A stretch of 64,000 nucleotides of DNA from Nematostella vectensis (taxonomy: Eukaryota; Cnidaria; Anthozoa; Actiniaria; Edwardsiidae). The notes beneath the pieces were generated by a model. That model worked only from the letters and a program-made list of their open reading frames with translations. It ran no database searches and was not told the DNA's origin. Shown one piece after another: positions 31,701 to 43,700 of this stretch; position 1 is the first letter of the stretch; each line of letters starts with the position of its first letter. The stretch spans positions 4,832,046-4,896,045 of the forward strand of contig NC_064041.1 of the NCBI RefSeq assembly GCF_932526225.1, given 5' to 3'. The position numbers were made by a program, and so were the translations under genes.

Positions 31701-34700
31701 AGTCCTGGCTTGTATGCGAACACGGAAAGGTAATACCCAGGGGCCGATCTAGGGGGGCCAAGGGGGCCCCACACCCCTATTTCCAGACATTTGTCTTAAA
31801 ACTAACAAGAAATATAAGGAAATATACGAGAGAACAATAAGTAAAGCCCCCCTTTCTTGGAACTTTTGCTTTGGCCCCCCCTTTTTTAAACTTCTGGATC
31901 CGCCCCTGATACTTGTGTATTCTTTTTCTCAAATAAATAAAAGAAGAAAAAATGTAAGGAAAGAAGAATTTTGTGATTAATTTTGATAGCTCAGTTACAG
32001 CTGATACTAGTTTTATGTGTGATTTTAAATAAATAATTTTTGGACTTATGGAAATTCCAGAAATTTTATAACAGAGAGAAACAGGATTTTGGATGTAGAA
32101 GTTTTAGGGGTGTCTGTATCACACTCGTCCAATGCAACCTTGCCAGAATGCAACAGGAAACAACCAACCCTTCCCTTAATGCAACAGGAGGTCCAACTCC
32201 ATTTTCCCAGCATGCAATAGAGGCTCCAACCCATCCTTCCCAGAATGCAACAGAGGTTTTATCTCACCCTCTATCTCAGAGGGTCTATCTCACCCAACCA
32301 ACCTGTTTTATTCGTGTTCCGTTGACTAAAAGCTAAGCCCTGCTGCGCATGGCCTGGTAACTAGCAAATTCAACAGGTATTCCATAACAAACATTAAACA
32401 TAGTTGTAGACTAAACAGTAACTATAACTATAAGTCAGTTTCAAAAAACAAAGTTTATGTCTGGCATTTAAAAGTCACTACGTTGTAAACTATGACTGAG
32501 CATTGATCAGCCTTTGTGGAGGCTTCACAACTCGTCCTGATCGTGTGACTACTGGTTCTGTAAGTACAGGTGCCATGGCGTCTAATGGACCTGGACCACT
32601 TGGTTTTGGTGCTGGACTTCAGGTAGACATTCCTGAATACTTTGTTTCTTCATTGCTTGGCTCTAGAGCAGAATGGTCTTGTGCAGCTGATAGGTCAGGT
32701 TGAGCGTCTCGCAAATATACCCGATTTCTGCGATACGTCCTGCCATTGACTTATACAACGTAACTGCGTGGCGTTGTTGCCATGGCAACCACTGTCCCTG
32801 CCTTCCAATTGCTATGAACCTGTTGTGGATGTTCCTTCACCCTTACTGGTTAACCAACAACAAGACTAGGCAGTGACTTCGCTGTGCGATCATGATAGTG
32901 TTTGGCCTGCTTGCGCTTTTGGATGATCTGTTCTGTCACCGCTGCCTGTACTTCGGGCTTGTACAGCGCCTGGCTGCAAGGCAACATAGATCTGGTTCGG
33001 CGGGCCATAAGTCGTTGTGCTGGTGACCTGGATGTTCCTGGAGTTGGTGAGTTTCTCTATTCCAATAGTGACTTCCACAGGTCTGAGCCGTCTTTCTTGG
33101 CCTTGATGATGATTCTCTTCATAATCTCCACCGCCGACTCCACCTTCCCGTTAGACTTGTGGTGATGAGGACTTACAGTTACGTGATATATTTCCCATGC
33201 CATGGTGAACTCTTGGAATTCCTGTGAACTGTAGTTGGTTCCTTTGTCTGATATAAGAACTGCTGGTGTCCCGTGGGTTGCAAATATCGGTTTCATCTGC
33301 TGGATGAGAGTTTTAGATGACATGTCTGGGAGCTGAACTAGTTCTATGTAGTCAGAGTACAGGTCTACTTGGACCAAGTAGTGTTCGCCTTGCACTTCCA
33401 GGCAATCACTGGCAACTGCTTGGCATGGTAGCTGAGGTATGGGATGTGTCATCATTGGCACTTTCTGCTGTGCTTGTTGCATTTCTTGACAGGTGGAGCA
33501 TCGCTGTACTGCTTCTGTAAGGTCAGCTGACATGCCTGGCCAATACATGATGTCTCTAGCTGTATTTGTAGTGTACTGGATACCTAGGTGTGACGCATGT
33601 GCTCGTGTTGTCATCTCGGTTCTCATTGTTGTAGGAATGACGATCCTGGTTCTCCTGAAGGCAAGTCCGTTCTGAGTTGATAGTTCATCTCTGTATGGCC
33701 AGTATTCACGGATACAAGTGGGAACTTCAGCTTTGTTTTCTGGCCAACCTTGCTTGGTGACTGTCATCAAGGTTTGGAGTGAGGGATCTTTGGCTGTCTC
33801 TCGTCTGATGTTGTCAAGTCGTTCGTCAGTCACAAACATCGACTTCTGCATATCGATATCTTCAATTTCTTCTGGTATCTTCTCTTCTTCACTTATCTGG
33901 AATATCTGATAGGCTGGTGTGTCTGGACGTGCATGGTCGAGCGTTAGTGTTCCGCGGGAAAGGGAATCACTGAGATACATCGTGGGCCCAGGCTTGTACT
34001 ATACAGCAAGCGAGAATTTCTGTAGATGCAGACGCTTGGGGCAGGTAAGGATGGGCTTTTTGAAGATCGTGACGAGGGGCTTGTGATCTGTAAGGACTCA
34101 TTGGACATTCTCAGGACATTCTCTTTGCCTAGAATGTAGTGTTCAAAACGTTCAGTTGCATACATGATTGCTAAGCACTCTTTCTCTGTTTGAGCATAGT
34201 TGCGCTCAGTCTGAGTGAGAGCTCTAGAGGCATAGGCAATGGGGTGTCTCTCTTGTGTAATGACTGCCCCAAGCCTACGTTGGAGCTGTCACTTTCAATG
34301 GTTACCTCTTTGTTGACATCATAATAGTGTAATACCGGTGCTTTGGTGATCATCATCTTGATCTTCTCAAAGGCTTCGTGGTGCTGTGGTAGCCAGTCAA
34401 ACACTGCGCCCTTGTCAGTCAGAAGCCTGAGAGGTTCTGCTACCGTGCTTAGCTGGGCAAGGAATTTGGACAAGTAAGTGACAACACCAATGAAGCGCTT
34501 GACGCCTGCAATATTAACAGGCTGCTGCATCTCACAAATGGCTTCCACTTTTTCTGGATCAGCAGAGATTCCTTCTGCGCTGAGGACATGTCCTAAGTAG
34601 GTCACCCTGTCCAACTTGAATTTGAGCTTCTTCAGGTTGTGTTCTCTGCATCTATCCAGTAGGTCTTTGAGAGCTGCATCATGACATGCCATTGCTTCTT

Positions 34701-37700
34701 CTTCTGTTTCACCCGTTCCATAGATGATGATGTCATCATGGACTGCTGCGATGTTTGGAAGGCCTTCAATACATTCATTGATTCTGCGCTGGAACTCTTC
34801 TGGGGCGGCCATAAGGTGTCTAGAATGTTGTGAGGTAGCTTGATGTCTCGTCCAAGACAACTTGCAGAAATCCATCTTTTGCATCGACTTCTGGGAATAC
34901 CTTGGCGTTGGTCAGTTTAGGTGACACTTCTTCAATAGTTGGAGTTGGATAATGGTTTCCGATTATGGCCTTGTTCAACTCCGATGGGTCTAGGCGTACT
35001 CGTAGCTTGTTTGGTTGTCGGACTACCACCATGATGCTTATCCATGGCGTTGGGGTAGTTACTTTAGCGATTACTTCCATTTCCTCAAGATCCTCAATCT
35101 TCTTCAGTTCATCCTGTACTGGGATAGGGATGCGCCTGGGATTGATCTGCTTGGGTTTCACAGTTGGATCTGTTTCTATGTGGTATGTACCCGGCAGCCT
35201 TCCAAGTCCACTAAAGACATCCTTGTAGTCATGTAAGACATGCTGTTTTGTCAGGGGTTCTTTTGGACCTGGCTCGATTTGGTGGACACATTCTTCGTTG
35301 AATTCAAGAAGCTTTTAGGCACTTAAAAGTGCTTCGCAGACTCTGCCTGACAGTGATGACGTTGGTGCCTCTTTGATTACCTGGAAGTGAACCTTTCTTG
35401 CGATCCCATTTGCTGTGCAGTGAAGCTTGACTTGCCCCATGGGTTTGATGGTTGACTGATTGTAGGCTCGCAGCTCAGTTTGGGACTGCTCGGGTTGCTT
35501 CTTGGTCAGCTTATTGTAGTCGTTTAGGGATAGTGTGCTGCATGTTGCTCGGGTATCAAGCTGAAAACAAACTCTAGCGAAGTGATTTTTCTTGCTGCAG
35601 TTACTGCAGACCTTCCCAAATGCTTTGCATTTTCCAGCAGCATGGCTGTCACCACAGTACTTGCAGTCTGTGATCTGCCACGGCTTTGATTTGGACTTGT
35701 TTTGCTTCGTATAGTGGACGGTCTCAGTTGGTTTCATTTTGTGAAGCTGTCTAACTGCCATTTCACTTGTGCGACAAATGTTTATTGCTTTGTCCAGGTC
35801 TAGTTCTTTTTTCTATTAGAAGGCGTTCTCGGGTGTCACTGTTGTTAACCCCAAATACAATCCGGTCCCTTAACATTTAATTCTAAGGAGTAGTGTACTT
35901 GCATGTGGCAATGCGATCTCTGAGTCTGTTCAAGAAACGGTCAAAGCTTTAACTGGGCTCTTGGACGGTGCAAAAGTACAAGTACCTCTCATATAAAATG
36001 TTCCTCTTGGACTGGAATTCTTCACCTAATTATTCCAGAATAGATGTGGGGGACTTTCGTTCATCATTGGTGAGGGGCAAATTCTTGTAAATTCTGTAGC
36101 AATCTTTGCCCATGACTGTCAAGAGAGTCGCTACCACGATTGTATCCGATTTCTTGTTTAATTCTGTCGCGATAATATAGTTTTCCCAGCTGTCTTTGAA
36201 TATTTCCCAGTTGGTGGCCATATCTCCCTGCATTTCGATGAGTTGGGGCATTGGAAGCGACTTTGCCATGTTTGAGAAGATCCAATGCGATCTGTAAAAT
36301 CCAAGATGCCGGCTATGTGTAGTCGGCAAATGTGCCGAAATAATTGCCAAAATCACTTTACAGATAAAAATAAATGCCCGTTGCATATGAACACTTATTT
36401 TAGTCTTCTTGCCCTCTTGGCTTGCTGGGAGGCCTTTTTGCTTTGCGAAATCCCGCTTCTTACACCATGTTTTATTCGTGTTCTGTTGACTACAAGCCCT
36501 GCTGCGCATGGCCTGTTAACTAGCAAATTCAACAGGTATACCATAACACAACCCTTCCCTGAATGCAACAGATGGTCTATTTCACCCAACCAACCCTTCC
36601 CTGAATGCAACAGATGGTCTATTTTACCCAACCAACCCTTCCCTGAATGCAACAGATGGTCTATTTCACCCAACCAACCCTTCCCTGAATGCAACAGATG
36701 GTCTATTTCACCCAACCAACCCTTCCCTGAATGCAACAGATGGTCTATTTCACCCAACCAACCCTTCCCTGAATGCAACAGATGGTCTATTTCACCCAAC
36801 CAACCCTTCCCTGAATGCAACAGATGGTCTATTTCACCCAACCAACCCTTCCCTGAATGCAACAGATGGTCTATTTCACCCAACCAACCCTTCCCTGAAT
36901 GCAACAGATGGTCTATTTCACCCAACCAACCCTTCCCTGAATGCAACAGATGGTCTATTTCACCCAACCAACCCTTCCCTGAATGCAACAGATGGTCTAT
37001 TCCACCCAGCCAACCCTTCCCTGAATGAAACAGATGGTCTATTTCACCCAACCAACCCTTCCCTGAATGCAACAGATGGTCTATTTCACCCAACCAACCC
37101 TTCCCTGAATGCAACAGATGGTCTATTTCACCCAACCAACCCTTCCCTGAATGCAACAGATGGTCTATTTTACCCAACCAACCCTTCCCTGAATGCAACA
37201 GATGGTCTATTTCACCCAACCAACCCTTCCCTGAATGCAACAGATGGTCTATTTCACCCAACTAACCCTTCCCTGAATGCAACAGATGGTCTATTTCACC
37301 CAACCAACCCTTCCCTGAATGCAACAGATGGTCTATTTCACCCAACCAACCCTCCCTGAATGCAACAGATGGTCTATTTCACCCAACCAACCCTTCCCTG
37401 AATGCAACAGATGGTCTATTCCACCCAGCCAACCCTTCCCTGAATGAAACAGATGGTCTATTTCACCCAACCAACCCTTCCCTGAATGCAACAGATGGTC
37501 TATTTCACCCAACCAACCCTTCCCTGAATGCAACAGATGGTCTATTCCACCCAACCAACCCTTCCCTGAATGCAACAGATGGTCTATTCCACCCAGCCAA
37601 CCCTTCCCTGAATGCAACAGATGGTCTATTTCACCCAACCAACCCTTCCCTGAATGCAACAGATGGTGTATTTTACCCAACCAACCCTTCCCTGAATGCA

Positions 37701-40700
37701 ACAGATGGTCTATTTCACCCAACCAACCCTTCCCTGAATGCAACAGATGGTCTATTTTACCCAACCAACCCTTCCCTGAATGCAACAGATGGTCTATTTC
37801 ACCCAACCAACCCTTCCCTGAATGCAACAGATGGTCTATTTCACCCAACCAACCCTTCCCTGAATGCAACAGATGGTCTATTTCACCCAACCAACCCTTC
37901 CCTGAATGCAACAGATGGTCTATTCCACCCAGCCAACCCTTCCCTGAATGCAACAGATGGTCTATTTCACCCAACCAACCCTTCCCTGAATGCAACAGAT
38001 GGTCTATTTTACCCAACCAACCCTTCCCTGAATGCAACAGATGGTCTATTTCACCCAACCAACCCTTCCCTGAATGCAACAGATGGTCTATTTCACCCAA
38101 CTAACCCTTCCCTGAATGCAACAGATGGTCTATTTCACCCAACCAACCCTTCCCTGAATGCAACAGATGGTCTATTTCACCCAACCAACCCTCCCTGAAT
38201 GCAACAGATGGTCTATTTCACCCAACCAACCCTTCCCTGAATGCAACAGATGGTCTATTCCACCCAGCCAACCCTTCCCTGAATGAAACAGATGGTCTAT
38301 TCCACCCAGCCAATCCTTCCCTGAATGCAACAGATGGTCTATTTCACCCAACCAACCCTTCCCTGAATGCAACAGATGGTCTATTTCACCCAACCAATCC
38401 TTCCCTGAATGCAACAGATGGTCTATTCCACCCAACTAACCCTTCCCTGAATGCAACAGATGGTCTATTCCACCCAACCAACCCTTCCCTGAATGCAACA
38501 GATGGTCTATTTCACCCAACCAACCCTTCCCTGAATGCAACAGATGGTCTATTTCACCCAACCAACCCTTCCCTGAATGCATTGCATTGTTACTGATTTC
38601 ACCATTATAGTCCTTGTTTAGAGGCATTGCTGTGACATTTTGAGACTTCCAATTGTTTTTATGTAATTCTACTAACAAATAAGCCTAAGAATTTGGACAA
38701 ATGTTTTTATTTTGGCTGTTGTTGTAGCAATGCATCATGGGTAAGGTAAGTTAACCTCTTTAAATATGAATCTTTGGGGCTTGCCATGAGACGTCCATGT
38801 CTTTTTTCCACAGAGAGGCTTCCGCAGGGATCTGCTTTCAGTGGTCTTCTCTCATGCTGTTCTTGGCAACTCCATCGTTGCTATTGGAGCTGGTCTAGTT
38901 GCACAGGCCGTGGCCGACACATTTGGATTTGTGTAAGTCAAAAAGCACAAAGCCTTGATTTGTTTGAGATGAGAGTTGATAAGAGTCTAGCTCCCAATAG
39001 TTGAAATAAAACAGTCTTTAAGAGGAGTTGACGAGAATGGACACCTTCATCAAAGAAACTGCACATTTAATTATTTGACTACAGGATCTAGAAAACTGTT
39101 GAACGCAATACTCTCATTAACTTTTATTTACAGGATCAAATCTAACTCTCACATCAAGTTTGAACATGTTCAATGTGAATGAGCAGGGGGGAGGGGCCAA
39201 GGGGGGACCCTTTCAGTAGCCAAAAATACAGTAAATGTATGTGACATTACCTAAATTACAGGAGAAAATGTCTAATGGGCCTCTTTGGGCCCCCTCCTGT
39301 TAAAAATCCTGGCTACGCCCCTAATAAGGGGGTGTGATAGTTCACGGCCAAACGTCGATAAGCTCTCACATATATCTGCCATGTCAACTCACATCTCTGT
39401 TTGATTAAGCCTTGACTCATTTTGTAGTAACTGTAATAAAAGTAAAAGACCTTCTTCTTTCCTTCCAATATCCCAGGGCACCGTTTACACTCTCCGTGGT
39501 TCTACTGGTTTTAGTCAGTGGTGTGGTGTTCACAACCTGGACTGAAAACTATGGCGACACATCCGGGAATCTTGCCAAATCACTAGGAAGTGGATTAAAA
39601 GCAATACGAAGGGGTATAGTGGTAACTTCTCACTTACCCAAAGCTCCTTCATCTTCCTTAAAATTCATTTTGATAAGATTTCAAGGCATTCTAATCACAT
39701 GTTATGTATATATCATAATGAAGACATTTAATTTATTAATATTTCTATATCATATTTTATTTCTTTATGTTGATTTGGATACATTACATAAATACACAGA
39801 CACGCCAGTGCTGAAAAACGCAAAACTAGTTCCAGTACCGCGCGGTTAAACCAGCCTTTTTGTTTTGAAATGGCGGCATTTTACCGGCGAACTGTCACAT
39901 TTTGGCGAATGCTAAGAAAACTAGACCAAACCTAAGGCTATAATTTTCTTTATGACGCCCTTATTGTCACACAAATCTTTCACCTTTTATACAATATAGT
40001 TTTAATGCTGTACAGTTAGTCAAATCAGCGACTAAAGTCAGCCTTTCGTACCTTTTCTCGAACGATTCAACACTACGATTGTGCTTGTTTTCGCCAGACC
40101 ACGCGCATGCGCATACGTTATTCAGCACTGTCCACATACACACATAAAGGATCTCTACTTTGCTCCTTTGTTGGTATGTTTATTATTTTTTAATGGCATA
40201 GCATACAGGCGCGTACCCAGGATTGGCTTAGGGGGGGGGGGGGGGGGGGGTGCGCAGTCATAGCTACCATATGGAAAGAGCATAGTACTTTATTTTAAGA
40301 TTCCTTAATAAGAAATGACCCACTTTTTGCCGCCAAGGGGGGGGGGGATGCACGCGCATGCCTGCGCACCCCCCTGTGTACGCGCCTGGCATAGCCTTGG
40401 GCTTATAGTTTATTGTGCTATGTTTCTTGCAGACTCCAAAGTGTTGTGTCTTGGTCTGATCCAGTCTCTGTTTGAAGGATCCATGTACACTTTCGTCTTG
40501 GAGTGGACCCCAGCACTAACACCTGGTAGGCCTGGTTCATGACACAAATATATTGTGTTTGGGATTGGTCGCTTTGATTATAATACAGGGTGGATCAAAA
40601 CTTCGCGCACTTTTTTAATAGAGTAAAAAACACAAGTCTTACAAAACAGCAGCATGACAAGTGCTGCATATGATTAAAATACTTTATTGTAAATACGAAA

Positions 40701-43700
40701 AATCAATAGCCTGAGCTGGCCGTCTTTGTTCTTAATTACAATTTTTATGCGCTTGGGTGTGAAGTGAAAAAGTCCCTGTAATATATCTACTGATACATTT
40801 CGCCAAGAACGGAGGTACCTCTTTAGTTATTTTATCGTCGTCGGCGATGGATCACTGTAACTTGACTTGTTCAAAACTCTAAACACTTTCTGTCACACTT
40901 TCTATGGAATTTGGCAAGTTTTGTTGGCAACATTTGATAAGTAACTTTAGCTTTGTGAACAGGAGCTCTGTTTTGTATGAATGTTATGTTTCGATTCGCA
41001 CTGAACACCCTTGTTTTAGTAGCTGATCTTAGAATTCCTCGAATCTCCTCGCTTGTGTATTGCTTTGATAATTGTATTTTGGACGACTTTTGTCAGAACT
41101 GCTGGGCTCCCCATTCTGGCATTGTCAACAAAATCGTATACACCAATTCTTGGCGCAGCGCTCCGACCTTTGGATAATTTTAGCTATTTGCGTGCTATTT
41201 CTCTAAACGAATAGCCTGATGACCTCAAAATTGCTGCCTGGGCTCTAGAATTTGTCACTTTTCTTCCATTTTACGTTTCTAACGCTCCTGATGCTCGTGA
41301 AGCCTCGGCAAATAGAACTCTCTTTTCACAACAACAAAAATAGCGCGAAATGTTGCTTTCGGAATTCGCATGCGCGTAGCATTTGACGGGAAAAAGTTAA
41401 ACTCTTCAAGATCTTAGGACTTCTTAAAAAATATTAACGAATGTTCGTTACTTATTTGAACTAGAAAAAAGTTTTTTTTAAATGGAAATAAGGTTTGTGG
41501 TCAAATATACGCGTTTTAAAAAGTGCACGAACTTTTAATCCACCCTGTACTGTTACCATGTAAATGTTACATCTCACTATTTTCTTTACTTCTCAGCATC
41601 TGCAATTGGTGCAAAGCAGACCAAAGAAACCATTCCACATGGATGGATATTTGCCGGATACATGGTGCGTAATTGGAAGAATTCCATTTTTTTCATATGT
41701 TGTGTTTATATACCTCCATCTAATACACCTCTTTTATGTACCTCTATCTAATTATCAAGTTTCGTACAGCAACTTCTTACAGCTTTTTTTTTTCTGACAG
41801 CTTTTCTTCTTTGCTCTACCTGTTTAGCAAACGTTTTATCCTTGTTTTACCTGTTTAACAAGTTTTGTCTTTGTTTGCTAGGTCTCCATTATGCTTGGGT
41901 CGTGTATTTTCAGATATATATGCAGGCTTTGCGCTCCAGAGAACTTCATGAGGTATTGATGGATTAACAAAAGTGTACCCCCCCCTCCCCCTGGATTATT
42001 CCTAATGTGTTGTTGTCTGCTGCAGATTTGTGTTCGCAATTGCTGCAATGTCCCTGGCAGTTCCGATCATCTCTCCACAGGTCAGTCTAAATAGATCTAA
42101 TGGCAAATTCCCTAATAAATTACTCCACTGGAACTCGAGCTCTGACTTTCAGTTCCCTAGAGACTAGTTCTGAGTCATTTGCCGATTATTTAAACTGCCC
42201 GTGTAAAGGTGCGACGCGCGCTACCGTGATCTTTAAAGCGGATGTGATATTTAATTTTTCAGTGGGTAACATGAGCAGTGTTCGGGCGCGTACCCAGGAT
42301 TGGCCGAGGGGGGGTGCGCCGTCATAGGTATCATATGGAAAAAGCATAGTATTTGAAGATTCCTTAATAAGAAATGACCCACTTTTTGTCCACCAAATGA
42401 ACATAGGGGTGTACGCGCATGGTGCTCAATGCGGAAAATTAACAAAGCCGCTTGCGTCACTTTTATTTGCAACTCTTGGCAAATACGGTTGAACTTTGCC
42501 TAATTTTTTAAATTTTCTTTGTTGTCATAGCGCCCGCGCCCGCGCAGCCGTCGTTTGTTTCGGTCACGCAAAGCCTCCGTGGGGAGGGAGGCGTTGCGAG
42601 GACAGCTGCGCGAGAGACTAACCGCTCAAGAAAATTTCAACGTTTTTGTGGGTTCATGATTGTAAAGCCTTTGACTGGCTTTGAATTGTCTCCAAACAGT
42701 ATTTATGCATTATTATATACCCCTCCTCCATCGCTCTTTATAGAACACTGTGGCCACGTGTACTGTTTTTGTTTCAGAGCCAGACGTCCATATTTATTGG
42801 TTTCCTAGTATTTGAATGCTGTGTTGGTAAGTCCGCATCAAAAATTTTTACATTTCTCTTGATCTTTTTAACCTCACTGCTATCGGGAACCTGTTTTCCC
42901 GAGCTAGCTGTTTCTATTTGACTAAAGCAGTTATTAGCCTCGTCCCCGTCCCCAGGGGTTTCTAGGCTGCCTGACCATCTTTTATATGGCGTCGCATTTC
43001 GATTTCACACTTTCTAGAGCGTCCGCCATTTTGTATCCGAATGGTTAGAGCTGACCAATTATTGCCTGGGGACGAGGCTGAGGATGTTTGTCTCACAAGT
43101 TCGATCTTATCTGCTCAGTAAAACTCTATGAGCTCAAAGGGACCTTAAGACCGACTTAGACAGCATGATTTAGTCGTATACGACTTGACGACTAAAAAAA
43201 TACCTGTCCAGAACGGTGGTGTTCGCGCTGCAGAAAACACTGTCTTCGCTAAAGTAGAAATTAGTTTCTAGTCTTATTTTTGTTTTTTTGGAAGTACAAC
43301 TCTAGTTGCCCTTATAGAAACTAGTAAAGAATTGAGCGCTTAGCGTAAAGGTAGTTTTTTTTCGGTCGCTTCTTCCAAAAACCCTCTAGCTCGTTAGGTC
43401 AGGCGGCATGGTATTGTGGTACATGTTTGGAGTTTTGTGGTGCCTGGTATAGATTGTACCACTGTTGTTTTGATTTATTCCAGGTATTTTCTGGCCTGCT
43501 GTGGGGACAATGAGAGGCAAATACGTGCCTGAAGAGAGTAAGTCTCGTCACACGACACGTGACTGCTTCCTCGCGCCCTTATTGGCTGACTATTTGTACA
43601 TGCGCAGTGCTAACTCTCTTTTGTTATTTCAGCGCGGGCGACAATAATGAACATGTTTCGTATACCTCTGAATCTAATCGTCATTGTCATCTTATTACAG

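Larger units (their letters stand above)
32304..36548 (-). mobile_element. Ty3-like LTR retrotransposon with very short LTRs, decayed
   Basis: Direct repeats at 32304-32389 and 36468-36548 (86 and 81 bp, differing by a 5-bp indel and a few substitutions) read TG...CA on the minus strand. Both outer sides carry CAACC, a 5-bp target duplication. Next to the right LTR the minus strand starts TGGTGTAAGAAG, a primer-binding-site form (TGG). Domain order is gag, CCHC zinc knuckles, protease, reverse transcriptase, RNase H, integrase, as in Ty3/gypsy. Several frameshifts split the coding part, so this copy looks dead. It lies antisense in MFSD5 intron 4. Confidence 0.9.

Noticed and set aside
36549-38580. 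CRISPR-like array of regular repeats
   Set aside because: Units are contiguous and nearly identical with no variable spacers, and the setting is an animal intron. The same applies to the arrays at 3790, 56935 and 62745.
36395-38678. Long minus-strand frames repeating IDHLLHSGKGWLGE (up to 288 codons)
   Set aside because: They arise because the 42-bp minisatellite unit is a multiple of three without stops. They have no start context, splice structure or non-repeat domain.
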